A DNA stretch of 64,000 bases from Paracoccus sp. N5 (GCF_000371965.1 NZ_AQUO01000003.1:62001-126000), one strand, 5' to 3'. Positions 45,301-53,504 are shown, counted from the stretch's first letter. A program made the numbers and translations. Notes: generated from the sequence alone by a model not told the origin.

Positions 45301-48300
45301 CCTCGACCCGGCCGGCCAGCGTGGCGCGGTCGTTGTTGACCAGGGTGCCGTCGCCGCGCAACGTGCTGCCGGCGGCGACGTTCAGCACCTCGTCATTGAC
45401 CAGCGAGCCCACGCGCAACGTGCCGCTGCTGGTCAGGGTGCCGGCATTGGTCAGCGCGCCCGTCACCCTTCCGGCCAGCGTGGCCGCGCCGTTGTTGGCC
45501 AGCGCGGCGATGGTGCCGTTGCCGGTCAGGGTGCCCGCGTTCGTCACCGTGCCGGCGATGGTGCCGCCGTTCAGCGTCGCGCTGTCGTGGTTGACGACAT
45601 CGGCCTCGAGCCGGCCCGCGACGATCAGCTCGTTGCCGTTCTGCACCGCCGTGTCCGATTGCAGCGTGCTGCCCGCGGCCACGTCCACCAGGCCCGCGTT
45701 CTGCACCGAGGCGACACTCAGCCTGCCCTGCGAGATCAGCACGCCGGTGGCCGCGTTCTCCACCCCGCCCCCGACCCGCCCGGCCAGGGTGGCGCTGCCG
45801 GCATTGCTCAGCGCGCCGATGATCGTGCCGCTGCCCGAGGTCCAGCCCAGGTTGACGACCCGGCCGTCGACCGTGCCGCCGTTCAGCGTCAGCCGGCCGT
45901 TCGCCTGGTTCTGCACCATGCCGTTCAGCCGGCCGGCCACGGTCAGGCGGTCGCGGTTCTCGACCACGCCGGTCGCGGTCAGCACCCCGGCCGAGGTGAT
46001 GTCGACGACCTCGTCGTTCACGACCCCCGCCACGGTCAGGCTGCCGTCCTGGGTCAGGGTGCCGGTATTGGTGACCGTGCCGGTGACCGTGCCGGTCATC
46101 TCCATGCTGCCGCTGTTCGTCACCCCGCCGGTGATCGTGCCGGCGCCTTGCAGGTTGCCGCTGTTCGTGACCGATCCGGCCACCGTCCCCGCCGCCAGCG
46201 TCGTGGTGCCCGAATTGTCAAGGTCGCCCGTCAACTGGCCCGAGAGATTCAGCTCGGCCTCGTTGTCCAGCGCCGTGGCCGAGGTCAGCGTGCCTGCGAC
46301 CTCCATCACCCCGTCGTCGTGGTTGCGCACGCTTTGCGCCGTGGCCGTGGTGCCGGCGTCGATGGCAAGGGTGCCCTCGTTCGTCAGGGCGCGGACATTG
46401 TTCAGCGCGCCGCTGGAATCGGCATCGGTGGTGACATGCAGCTCGCCCCGATTGTCGAGGTCGTGGCCGCGCATGTCCAGCCCGGCCGAGACGGTGATGT
46501 CGCCGCTGGTATCGTTGGTCAGGTTGCCTTCGAGGAAGGAATCCTCGCTATAGGTGACGGTGCTGCGGTTCAGCAGGTCGCCGATGATGTCGACGTTGTT
46601 CACCGTGCCGCCCTCGTTGGCGAACAGGTCGGCGACGATGGTCAGCGTGTCCTCGGTGCCGTTGGTGCCGTCCACCCGGCCCGAGTTGGTGAAGATGCCA
46701 TCGACGCCCAGGGTGACGCTGCCATTGGTGCCGTCCAGCGTCAGCTGGTTGCGGTTGGTCAGGTCGCCGTTCACCTGCGACGAGGAATTGACCAGCAGCG
46801 TGCCACGGTTGGTCAGGTTGCCGTTGACCTCGGCTCCGTCCAGCGTGACCGTGCCGCTGGCGTTGTTCTGGATGCCGGCGGCGCCGTTCACGGTCACGGT
46901 GCCGGCGATGTTCAGCGCGCTGTCGTTGTCGATGCGCTGGGTCGCGGTCAGGGTCTCGCCCGCGTCGACGGTGGCGGTGCCCGAATTTTCCAGCCGCTCG
47001 ACCTGGAGGTCGCCGGTCAGGTTCAGGGTCTGGTTGTTGTCGAGCGTGCCCACCGAGCCGCGCGCGTTCAGGACGCCGTCGTTTTCCAGCGTGCCGGTGA
47101 CGCTGCCGCCGTTCAGCGCCGTGGTCGCGCCGGACTCGTTCATCAGGTCGCCCGCGATCGTGCCGGCGATCGTGGCCCGGCCCCGGTTCACCACGCGCTG
47201 GTCGGCGGTCATGACATGGCCGGCACCGACGGTCATCGTGCCGGTGGCGTTGTTGGTCAGCTGCCCGACCCGGACGTCGCCCGAGGTGTTCAGGATATTG
47301 TCGTTCGTCAGCCGCCCCGCGACCTGACCCGCGATATTCATCGTCCCGGCATTGTCGACCCCGCCCGAGATCGCACCGTTCGCGCCCATGTTGACCGTGC
47401 CGGTGGCGCTGTTGTCCAGCCCGCCGCTGAGGCTGCCGTTGACGGTCAGCCGGTCGTTGTTCTGCAAGGCCCCGTCGGTGCTGGTCAGGCTATCGCCGCC
47501 GCGCACGGTGACCTGCTCGTCATTGATCAGCGTGCCGACGGTCAGCGCGCCGTCGGTGGTGACGCTGCCGGTGTTCTGCACCTCGCCCGAGACGGTGCCG
47601 CGGCCAGTCAGGCTGCCGGCATTGGTCAGATCGCCGTCTAGCGTGCCGCCTTCCATCGAGAGGCTTCCGTCGGCGTCATTGTCCATATCCGCCGCGATTT
47701 CACCTCGCAGAACGATGTCACCGCTGTTCTGCAGCGCATTGGCGACGCGGAGCCGGAGTCCATCCTGGACGATCAACTCGCCCCCGTCGTGATTCTCCCA
47801 TTCGTCGGCCGAACTATCGCCCACCACATAGGTCTGGCCGTAATCGTCGACCCGGCCATTCACCGTCCCGAGGATATTCAGCCGGTCGTTGTTGCGCACA
47901 TCCCCGGTGACCTCTCCGCGCAGGGCAAAGAAACCGTCGTTGACCACATTGCCGGCCAAAGCCCCCTGCCATCCCAGCGCCACCGTACCGGGACCGTCGA
48001 TGTGGACGTCGCCGTCAACGTCGATGTCCAGCACCAACTCATGGCCGCTGCCGACCCAGAACTCCAGCGGGTCGCTGCCATTGGCATTCAACTCCCCGCC
48101 CCAAAATCCGTCGCGCCGCAGCCGGAAATCGCCGCCGTCGAGCCGCAGCCCCGCCGCCGTGACCGGCCCGCTGACCCGCATGGTGATCCTGCCGGAAGGC
48201 GAGCCGGTAATCACCCCGGTTTCATCCGCCGGCAGGTTGTCATGATCGCCGTCGGCATCAAGCCAGATCTGGCTGCTGTTCGACCAACCCTGGTCCACGC

Positions 48301-48439
48301 GCGAAAGATCCAGATCCATGTCCGCCCGGGCCGCCCCCGGCAGCGCGGCCAGCGAGATCAGCGCGGTGGTCGCGAAAAGGCGCGAGCGGGCGAAGCGCCG
48401 CAGCGGCAGGGAAATGGGCAATATGAAAACTGGCAGCAT
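42323..48439 (-). CDS. Giant repeat-rich autotransporter (type Va secretion) inside the T6SS locus
   Basis: 2038 residues. A signal peptide (ARSRLFATTALISLAAL, cleavage after ARA) leads into a passenger (about 30-1600) of Gly/Thr/Asn-rich repeats such as VTNAGTLTGNGTIAALANNG, each alternating 'NxGxL' and 'GxVxGxV' turns, consistent with a long beta-helix. The last 310 residues (from about 1730, GIGSWGRAIGGH) are an autotransporter beta-barrel ending in the aromatic residue of QFRWQF, as needed for BAM insertion. Such proteins are adhesins or surface structures. Two Cys occur near the barrel start, unusual for an autotransporter. The ATG at 48439 has only a weak ribosome-binding site. No protease catalytic triad is visible in the passenger. 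Confidence 0.9.
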   Translation of the reverse strand: MLPVFILPISLPLRRFARSRLFATTALISLAALPGAARADMDLDLSRVDQGWSNSSQIWLDADGDHDNLPADETGVITGSPSGRITMRVSGPVTAAGLRLDGGDFRLRRDGFWGGELNANGSDPLEFWVGSGHELVLDIDVDGDVHIDGPGTVALGWQGALAGNVVNDGFFALRGEVTGDVRNNDRLNILGTVNGRVDDYGQTYVVGDSSADEWENHDGGELIVQDGLRLRVANALQNSGDIVLRGEIAADMDNDADGSLSMEGGTLDGDLTNAGSLTGRGTVSGEVQNTGSVTTDGALTVGTLINDEQVTVRGGDSLTSTDGALQNNDRLTVNGSLSGGLDNSATGTVNMGANGAISGGVDNAGTMNIAGQVAGRLTNDNILNTSGDVRVGQLTNNATGTMTVGAGHVMTADQRVVNRGRATIAGTIAGDLMNESGATTALNGGSVTGTLENDGVLNARGSVGTLDNNQTLNLTGDLQVERLENSGTATVDAGETLTATQRIDNDSALNIAGTVTVNGAAGIQNNASGTVTLDGAEVNGNLTNRGTLLVNSSSQVNGDLTNRNQLTLDGTNGSVTLGVDGIFTNSGRVDGTNGTEDTLTIVADLFANEGGTVNNVDIIGDLLNRSTVTYSEDSFLEGNLTNDTSGDITVSAGLDMRGHDLDNRGELHVTTDADSSGALNNVRALTNEGTLAIDAGTTATAQSVRNHDDGVMEVAGTLTSATALDNEAELNLSGQLTGDLDNSGTTTLAAGTVAGSVTNSGNLQGAGTITGGVTNSGSMEMTGTVTGTVTNTGTLTQDGSLTVAGVVNDEVVDITSAGVLTATGVVENRDRLTVAGRLNGMVQNQANGRLTLNGGTVDGRVVNLGWTSGSGTIIGALSNAGSATLAGRVGGGVENAATGVLISQGRLSVASVQNAGLVDVAAGSTLQSDTAVQNGNELIVAGRLEADVVNHDSATLNGGTIAGTVTNAGTLTGNGTIAALANNGAATLAGRVTGALTNAGTLTSSGTLRVGSLVNDEVLNVAAGSTLRGDGTLVNNDRATLAGRVEGTLSNRGSAVLAGGTLAGRLENGGTLTGTGTVSGTLANAGDATIAGRVDRLENTGTLALQDDLSVATLINDERVTVGAGHRLGLDNGMVNNDRLRLAGTLDGFVENHGTVTLDGGTVEGDIASAGTLTGRGRITGRLVNDGTLTTGARLNIGQLFNNQTMSIAETGVLTSAATVQNGGGLTLAGRLQADLANRAGATATLTGGTITGDVGNLGRLTGTGTIAGTLENAGTATLGGSVQSLRNLRAGQLNVAGTLSTEEFLNAGTASIATGSQLTMADPDAAQGAPAAAQNLASGALTVDGTLQGALVNAGTLAGAGTITGPVLNTGSADWAGRIQGTVTNRADLTLAGTLAGGLVNEAGNFITRGGDATVAGGMRNESGATARIVAGSGLTATGGILNQAGGNFFLNGRLTGDLDNRGTLSQSGTLDGSLATSGRATLAGTVTGDLIYDGGTLVLRDGASIGRDLRLNADYTLGAGAQVSAARTVVGSGTTLALAGLLDGALLNQGTVEVAGNQARVSGAVTNSGTLDMADHSTAGVLRVGGLNGSGTYRLDLNLRTMTADRIEVLGGAAHGNYHLDFDLTDRDTVPQRGARVTLIDVDESFGSANDFNYTRSDLPAGSERIVYSVQRAGSDRQGDLELVSQLNPAMGAIFGNVALVQSLIGSVVNRPTSPFVTALAYEDQEKPCGIGSWGRAIGGHATASGRTDNGISNVETEVNADYYGLQVGTDLACFDNRFGGWNMAFGALAGINRGSTSQPVYAIDPSNSQDLTSILTSYTSTDFEQRYAGLYATATKGRFQADLQYRIERTDFTIENKPLPGYTGLGLDETDFSSDTQTLSGSISYGFPIGDSGWAVLPTMGFAWSKLSTDSIRFDEDYTLIFKDSTRKIGFAGATVAKTFVDNGRNSALYAFATGTWYKDFADPTISLFASEENTETLTTENLGSYGELSVGANWIKVMGPKARGRQLSAGARIDARFGDQLDSVGVSGQFRWQF
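43650..47950 (-). repeat. Tandem degenerate repeats coding the autotransporter passenger
   Basis: Dozens of imperfect repeats of about 60 bases, with recurring gccgg(t/c)cagcgtgcc-type blocks, encode the 'NxGTLxxxGTVxGxVxN' units. Conservation is at the protein level; copies vary in DNA. Long open frames on the opposite strand result from this composition. Confidence 0.8.
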
Positions 48440-48556
48440 CTGAATTCACTTTTTGCGAAGGAATAATGTGGCACGCACGGAACTCTGCTTAACAGGGTTA
48501 CTTTGGCCCGCCCGGCCTGCACAAGTCCCAACCGCCCCCTGCGGCGATTTTCGCGC

Positions 48557-50689
48557 TCAGCCGGGGCCTGGGCGCCGCATCCGGTCGACCTCGGCCACGA
48601 AGGCGCGCAGCGCGGCGGTCAGCGGCCGTGCCGGCATGGTCTCGACCGCCGCGACCGCGCCGCCGGGGCCGGACATGCGCCGCTCGGCCCAGTCGCGCAG
48701 TTCGGCCACCGTCCAGCGCCGCAGGAAGGGGTTCGCGGCCACCACCGCGCCGCCCATGACGCTTTCGACCGATTGCGCCGGGTCGGCCCGCAGCGCCAGG
48801 TCCGCGCCGCCCGGACCCAGGAAATGCGCCAGATACAGCCGCCCGGCCGAGACGGCATGGCCGCGCGCGCGCAGGAAGGCCTCGTTCTCCTGCGCGAGAT
48901 GGCGCACCATCTGCCGCGACAGCGCCGCATCCAGCCGCAGGTCCAGCACCTCGCGCGGCGACAGGCTCGCCACCAGGTCGGGGCGATAGCTGCGCATCAT
49001 CCGCAGCCAGGTGCTCTCGATGAACTGGCCAAGCCCGGTCGCGGTCGAGCGCGGGTTCTTCGCCGCCGCATCGCCGCCGCTTTCGACCCGGATGATGTGA
49101 CCGATCAGCGTCTCGATGGAATCCGAGGCCAGCACCTCGCCCCCGCCGCCCAGGAGCGGCAGCGGGTCGACCGGCGTGCCGTCGCGCAGCAGTTGCAGCG
49201 CCAGCCCCGGCTCGGTCCGGCCCGGGGCAAGGCCTGCGCGGCCGATCACGGCGCCCTGCGCCAGCTCCGCCCCCTGCGCCACCTCGGGCACAAGGCCCAT
49301 GTAGCGGCTGACCAACCCGCCGGGATGGGTGATCTCGACCAGCCCCGCGCCAAGCGCCGAGACCCGCCCGGCAGCGACCGCCAGCACCGGGCTGCCCTGC
49401 GGCGCGCTCCAGACCACCTGGCCGCGGCCCTCGGCCGCATTGCCCGGCACGAAGCGCTGCGACAGCACCCCGCCCACGGGTTGCAGCAGCGCCGCCCCCT
49501 CCGCGCGCCGGACCCGCGCGCCGGGGGCGTAGCATTCGAAACCCTCGGCCGCCGGCACGACATAGCAGGGCTTGTCGCCCGACGGCCCGCTGACGCCGAC
49601 GAACAGCACCGCCCCCGGCCGTTCGGCGGCGGCATCGGCATAGATCAGCACCAGCCGGTCCTGCGCATCGGCGAAGCCGTCCAGGTCGAAGACCTGCGAC
49701 ATCAGCGCCAGCGCCTCGCCGATGACGGCGGGCGGCACGTCGCCGCGCAGCGCCGCGGAATAGATCACGTCCAGCAGCCGCTGCTGGCCCTGCGGCGGCG
49801 CGGCATCGCCGGCGCGCGCCATGGCGTCCTGCATCAGCGGCTGGTCGGCCCAGGCGTCGGCCGAGGCCGCCAGCTGCCCCGCCGCCGACAGCGCCAGCGA
49901 GCCGAGATAGCCCTGCGGACCATAGAGTGACAGCTGGATCACCTCGCGCCCGCCGTCGCGCGGCCGCCAGCGCAGCGCCAGCACCGTGCCGCGCGCCAGC
50001 TTGCCGTCCAGCGCAAGCTGGCTTTGCAGGCGCTCCTCGACCCGGGCCGCGGCCCCGGCATCGAAGCCGTTTTCCGCAAGCAGCGCCGCGACGGTGGTGT
50101 CGCGCGCGGTCTCCAGCACCATCTCGCGCCACAGCGGCGCCCGGTTCGCGGCATCGCGCAGGAACAGGACGCCCGCGCTGGCATCGGCCTGGGCCGGCAC
50201 GGCAAGGCTGGCGTTCATCAGCCGCTCGCGGCCGCGCTCGGCCTGGAACAGCGCGAATTCCTCGCGCGTCGAGGGCAGCGCCGCCACCAGCTGCCGGTCC
50301 TGCGGCACCAGCGCGCTGTCCAGAAGCCGCACCCCCGCCGCCGGCCCCGGCACCCGCCCCGAGGCTGTCAGTGCCGGCGGTGCGGGCAGCCGGCGCGTCT
50401 CGGCCTCGGCGCCGTCGCCGGGCGGCGGGATGATGATCGGATCGCCGGGGATGTCGGTGAAGGTGTCGCCGCGCACCACCGGGGCGATGTCGAATTGCGA
50501 TTCGACCTGCACCATGGCCGGCTCGGGCGCCAGCAGGGCCGAAAGGCGCGGCTGCAGGCTGGGCCAAAGCCAGGCCCCGAAGGCCGCCAGGACCAGCGCC
50601 GCCAGCGCGCCGCGCAGGGCGAAACCCCGGCGCCGGCGCCGGCGCGCGCCCTGGCCCATCTGGCGGAAACGGGGGTCGATGCCGGTCAT
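48557..50689 (-). CDS. Membrane-anchored lytic transglycosylase with inactive LytM (M23-like) domain
   Basis: 710 residues. A basic N-terminus (RRRRRR) and one membrane helix (about 25-43) place the rest in the periplasm. Residues about 400-515 follow the M23/LytM fold (GGVLSQRFV, SAPQGSPVLAVAAGRVSALG, THPGGLVSRYMGL), but every zinc ligand is replaced: positions of H-x3-D read RGQVVW and the HxH position reads GLALQL. Residues about 525-650 form a lytic transglycosylase domain with the catalytic Glu in RVESGGDAAAKNP and TATGLGQFIESTW. It probably opens peptidoglycan for the secretion apparatus while the LytM part binds or regulates. It follows the peptidoglycan-binding-like gene by three bases. 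Confidence 0.82.
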   Translation of the reverse strand: MTGIDPRFRQMGQGARRRRRRGFALRGALAALVLAAFGAWLWPSLQPRLSALLAPEPAMVQVESQFDIAPVVRGDTFTDIPGDPIIIPPPGDGAEAETRRLPAPPALTASGRVPGPAAGVRLLDSALVPQDRQLVAALPSTREEFALFQAERGRERLMNASLAVPAQADASAGVLFLRDAANRAPLWREMVLETARDTTVAALLAENGFDAGAAARVEERLQSQLALDGKLARGTVLALRWRPRDGGREVIQLSLYGPQGYLGSLALSAAGQLAASADAWADQPLMQDAMARAGDAAPPQGQQRLLDVIYSAALRGDVPPAVIGEALALMSQVFDLDGFADAQDRLVLIYADAAAERPGAVLFVGVSGPSGDKPCYVVPAAEGFECYAPGARVRRAEGAALLQPVGGVLSQRFVPGNAAEGRGQVVWSAPQGSPVLAVAAGRVSALGAGLVEITHPGGLVSRYMGLVPEVAQGAELAQGAVIGRAGLAPGRTEPGLALQLLRDGTPVDPLPLLGGGGEVLASDSIETLIGHIIRVESGGDAAAKNPRSTATGLGQFIESTWLRMMRSYRPDLVASLSPREVLDLRLDAALSRQMVRHLAQENEAFLRARGHAVSAGRLYLAHFLGPGGADLALRADPAQSVESVMGGAVVAANPFLRRWTVAELRDWAERRMSGPGGAVAAVETMPARPLTAALRAFVAEVDRMRRPGPG

Positions 50690-50692
50690 GGC

Positions 50693-51424
50693 CTAGCGGA
50701 ACAGGCCCGAACCCATCAGCGACGGGTTGATCTGCCGGCTGGGCGCGGGCTGCCGGGCCGGCGCAGGCTGACGACGCGGCGTCGCCGGCTGGGCGCGGCT
50801 GGCCGAGGGCGCGGCGCGGCTTTCGCGCGCCGGGGCAGCGCGCGCGGCGGCGGCGCGGGGCGTGGCCGCGGGCGCCGCGGCCGTGGCCGGGGCGGGGCAT
50901 TGCAGCTCGCCCCGGCGCAGGATGGCGCGGAACAGGCCGGTGTCGGGGCGCTCCTCCGCCTCGGCGCCGGCCGCCTGCGACCAGCGCCGCACCGCCCCCG
51001 CCGAGCCCGCGCCCCAGGCGCCGTCGATGCTGCCCGCGTAACAGGCCATGCGCCGCAATTCGGTCTGGATCGCCTCGGCCAGACGGTCGGCATCGGGATC
51101 GAAGGCGCCGTCGCCCAGCAGGCGTTCGAAAAGCCCGGCGTCGCGCTGCCGGATCGCCTGGCGCGATTCGAAGGCCAGGCCCAGCGGCCCGCGCGGATCG
51201 AAACCGGCCAGCACGGCAAGGTCGCCGACGATGATCGAGGGTTGCGGCAGGCCGGCGCGGGTCGGGGGCTGCGGCCGGCTGTCGGGCAGCGGCTGCGGCG
51301 CCGCCACCGCCTCGATCACCTGGCCCGAGGGCAAGGGCGTGATGACCAGCCCCTGCGCGCCCGCCGGCGCCGTCCAGCCCGCCGCCAGCACGACCATCGC
51401 CAGATATGCCCCGCGCCTGCCCAT
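50693..51424 (-). CDS. Secreted protein with a peptidoglycan-binding-like motif
   Basis: 243 residues. A signal peptide (GAYLAMVVLAAGWTAPAGA) is followed by a domain of about 120 residues that ends with ELRRMACYAGSIDGAWGAGSAGAVRRWSQ (about 124-152), resembling the PG_binding_1 helix-turn pattern (Y-x-G-x-IDG-x-WG-x-x-S-x-x-AV). The C-terminal third is a basic Ala/Pro/Arg tail, low complexity, ending GSGLFR. It lies between the DUF1036 and transglycosylase genes (six and three bases of spacing), so it is probably in one operon with them. Likely periplasmic and wall-bound; the specific role is unknown. Confidence 0.75.
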   Translation of the reverse strand: MGRRGAYLAMVVLAAGWTAPAGAQGLVITPLPSGQVIEAVAAPQPLPDSRPQPPTRAGLPQPSIIVGDLAVLAGFDPRGPLGLAFESRQAIRQRDAGLFERLLGDGAFDPDADRLAEAIQTELRRMACYAGSIDGAWGAGSAGAVRRWSQAAGAEAEERPDTGLFRAILRRGELQCPAPATAAAPAATPRAAAARAAPARESRAAPSASRAQPATPRRQPAPARQPAPSRQINPSLMGSGLFR

Positions 51425-51430
51425 CCCGCC

Positions 51431-51832
51431 TCACTTCGGCCTTGGCGTGGCGAAGACCGTCCAGTCGGCGCGGTCCTGCGTGTCGATCTCGGCGAAACGG
51501 GCGTCAAGATAGCCGCGCAGCAGGCAATCCCGCTGGCCCTCGATCTGGAATCGGCGCGGCGCCACGCACATCGGAATCGCCCCCGCCAGCACCTCATTAC
51601 CGAAGACATCGGCGGCGAAGACGTAATAATACCGTGACCGCAGCGGCTCGCGTTCCAGGGTCGCGCATTGGTTCGGCGCCACCCGCCACCAGCCCCGGGT
51701 GGCGAAATCCTGCCCCGAAGGCCGCGCCAGCGCCACGTTCAGCACGTCAAAGGACTGATTGCACAGCCGAAGCTCGGCCCGGGCGGCTGCCGGGCCGAGT
51801 GTGGCCAGCAGGCCCAGGGCCAGGATTTTCAA
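51431..51832 (-). CDS. DUF1036 secreted protein
   Basis: 133 residues if the TTG at 51832 is used, giving a compact signal peptide KILALGLLATLGPAAARA. A GTG at 51862 would add ten residues and is the main alternative; neither has a strong ribosome-binding site. The mature part shows the DUF1036 pattern: LCNQSFDVLNVALAR, GWWRVAPNQCATL, RYYYVFAADVFG. The family has no established function; members are secreted and often encoded near envelope genes. First gene of the short minus-strand unit with the peptidoglycan-binding-like and transglycosylase genes, and divergent from the ExbB/ExbD/TonB-like operon. Confidence 0.78.
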   Translation of the reverse strand: MKILALGLLATLGPAAARAELRLCNQSFDVLNVALARPSGQDFATRGWWRVAPNQCATLEREPLRSRYYYVFAADVFGNEVLAGAIPMCVAPRRFQIEGQRDCLLRGYLDARFAEIDTQDRADWTVFATPRPK

Positions 51833-51911
51833 TTCAGGGTTGATCGAGCGCCGATTGAGCACCGCTTTCAGCCATGTTACAGCCCGGGACGGGCAAAGGA
51901 GTTTCAACAGC

Positions 51912-52391
51912 ATGAAACCGATCCTGACAGCGGGCGCAACCTTTCCGCGAAGTCGGGCCCCTGCCTTGCGGGTGGCCGCGCTGCTGGCGGTGCTGGCCGG
52001 GCCCGCCCTGGCGCAGCAGGACGCCCCCGCCGCCAAGCCCCTGCTGCTGGAGCTGAATGGCGCCGTCACCACGGCCGAGGGCGGCTGCCAGCTGACCCTC
52101 GTCGCGACCAATGCGCTGCCGACCGGCCTGACCCGCGCCGCCTGGCAGGTGGCGATCTTTGACCGCGAGGGCGCGGTGCAGGGGCTGCCGATCCTCGACT
52201 TCGGCGCGCTGCTCGCCGGCAAGACCAAGGTCGCGCAATTCGCCTTGCCGGGCCGGGGCTGCGACCGGATCGGGCGCATCGTTGTCAACGATGTGGCGGA
52301 ATGCGCAGGCCAGGACGGCTCGGACCAGCGCATGGCCTGCCTGACCGGGCTCGAGGCCCGCAACCGCAGCGAAATCGAGTTCGGATTGTAA
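51912..52391 (+). CDS. Secreted protein of unknown function heading the motor operon
   Basis: 159 residues. Signal peptide with a basic n-region (RSRAPALRVAALLAVLAGPALA), cleavage after ALA, no lipobox Cys. The mature part is rich in beta strands (LLLELNGAV, CQLTLVATNAL, WQVAIFD, KVAQFALPG, RIGRIVVNDVAEC) and has four cysteines that could form two disulfides. I do not recognise the family. AAAGGAG lies ahead of the ATG, and the TAA is immediately followed by the exbB-like ATG, so it belongs to that operon. Size, periplasmic location and beta fold would suit a TssJ-like partner, but this is speculation. Confidence 0.75.
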   Translation: MKPILTAGATFPRSRAPALRVAALLAVLAGPALAQQDAPAAKPLLLELNGAVTTAEGGCQLTLVATNALPTGLTRAAWQVAIFDREGAVQGLPILDFGALLAGKTKVAQFALPGRGCDRIGRIVVNDVAECAGQDGSDQRMACLTGLEARNRSEIEFGL

Positions 52392-53018
52392 ATGTTCGCC
52401 GACCTGCCGCTTGTCACCTGGATCGTCTTTGCCGCGCTGGCGGGGCTGTCGGTGCTGACCCTGACCGTCGTGATCTTCAAGCTGATGCAGTTCCGCCGCA
52501 TGGGCGTCGGCGGCCACCGCCTGGCCGAGGCGATCCTGGACGACTGGCTCAACGGCCGCCCGGACGAGGCGCAGCGCAAGGCCAATGCCGGCCGCACCGT
52601 GCTGGCCCGCGTGCTGGGCGCCACCATGTCCGGCCTGCGCGCCCGTCCCTCGGAGCCCGGCTATGGCGAGGAACTGGCCCGCCAGGTCGCGCTGGCCGAG
52701 CTGGTGCAGATGGGCGCGCGGATGCGGCTGCTGGAGGCCGTGGTGCAGATGGCGCCGATGCTGGGGCTTCTGGGCACGGTCATCGGCATGATCGACGCCT
52801 TCGGCAACCTGGCGCTGAGCCAGCAGACCTCGGACCCGCGGCTGCTCGCCGGCGGGATCTGGACGGCGCTGACCACGACCGCCGCCGGGCTTGCCATCGC
52901 GCTGGTCGCCTATTTCGTCTCGGCCTGGCTGGAAGGCCGGATCGAGGATGAACGCCAGGGCATCGAACTGGCCGTTTCGGCCGCGATCCACGGCCGGATC
53001 GCGCGGCCCGGACGCTAG
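52392..53018 (+). CDS. ExbB/TolQ/MotA-family motor protein in T6SS locus
   Basis: 208 residues. Three membrane segments (about 8-30, 112-135 and 155-178). The signature APMLGLLGTVIGMIDAFGNLAL lies at the second, and the third (WTALTTTAAGLAIALVAYF) carries the Thr-rich face of ExbB/TolQ proton channels. Such proteins form pentamers around an ExbD/TolR dimer and convert proton flow into movement of a TonB/TolA arm. Begins on the base after the previous stop, and two ExbD genes follow. A flagellar MotA role is unlikely given the ExbD and TonB-like neighbours. Confidence 0.93.
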   Translation: MFADLPLVTWIVFAALAGLSVLTLTVVIFKLMQFRRMGVGGHRLAEAILDDWLNGRPDEAQRKANAGRTVLARVLGATMSGLRARPSEPGYGEELARQVALAELVQMGARMRLLEAVVQMAPMLGLLGTVIGMIDAFGNLALSQQTSDPRLLAGGIWTALTTTAAGLAIALVAYFVSAWLEGRIEDERQGIELAVSAAIHGRIARPGR

Positions 53019-53021
53019 GCC

Positions 53022-53504
53022 ATGCAGGTGGCGCGGCCCTCGATCCGGCCACCCGGGCTCGACCTGCCGCGCAGGCCGCGCCGCCGGGGCTTCTTTGCCA
53101 TGACGGCGCTGGCGGATGTGCTGTTCCAGCTCCTGATCTTCTTCATGGTCTCGGCAAGCCTCGTCAGCTATTCGCTGCTGCCGCTGCGCAGCGGCGCGCT
53201 GCGCGACAGCGGCGGCGCGGCGGCGGGCGAGGAGGCACCGCAGGCCGGCACCACCCTGACCGAGGCGCGCGCCACCGCCGTCTGGACGCTGAACCCGGGC
53301 GGCATCACCGCATCGGGCCAGCAATTCACCCTGTCCGGGGCGGCGGCGCTGGCCGAGGCGCTGGCGGCGCAGGGCACGCGCAACGTGCTGATCGTGCTGC
53401 GCCCGGCGGTGCCGGTGCAGGACCTGGTGCAGGTGCTGGAGATCCTTTCGGCACGCGGCATCGACTCGGTCCAGATCGCCGAGGCGCCGGGGGGCGCGGG
53501 ATGA
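53022..53504 (+). CDS. ExbD/TolR-family protein 1, motor Asp present
   Basis: 160 residues. A basic cytoplasmic tail (RRPRRRG) leads to one membrane helix (about 26-45, MTALADVLFQLLIFFMVSAS), whose Asp matches the essential proton-binding Asp of ExbD/TolR. The periplasmic domain (about 85-155) shows the LAEALAAQGTRNVLIVLRPAVPVQDLVQVLEIL fold. Overlaps the next gene by four bases (ATGA). Together with the following gene it could form a heterodimer inside the ExbB-like pentamer. Confidence 0.9.
   Translation: MQVARPSIRPPGLDLPRRPRRRGFFAMTALADVLFQLLIFFMVSASLVSYSLLPLRSGALRDSGGAAAGEEAPQAGTTLTEARATAVWTLNPGGITASGQQFTLSGAAALAEALAAQGTRNVLIVLRPAVPVQDLVQVLEILSARGIDSVQIAEAPGGAG

Noticed and set aside
42227..47641. 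1804-codon open frame on the plus strand opposite the autotransporter
   Set aside because: It mirrors the repeat composition of the autotransporter gene, has no signal, domain or barrel, and is Arg/Gln/Ala-rich in the manner of antisense frames in GC-rich DNA.
43650..47950. Repeats considered as a CRISPR array
   Set aside because: Repeats are degenerate, without constant spacers, and encode a continuous protein with beta-helix periodicity.
52392..53018. Flagellar MotA
   Set aside because: Length, two following ExbD genes and a TonB-like protein fit ExbB/TolQ; no flagellar gene is in the window.
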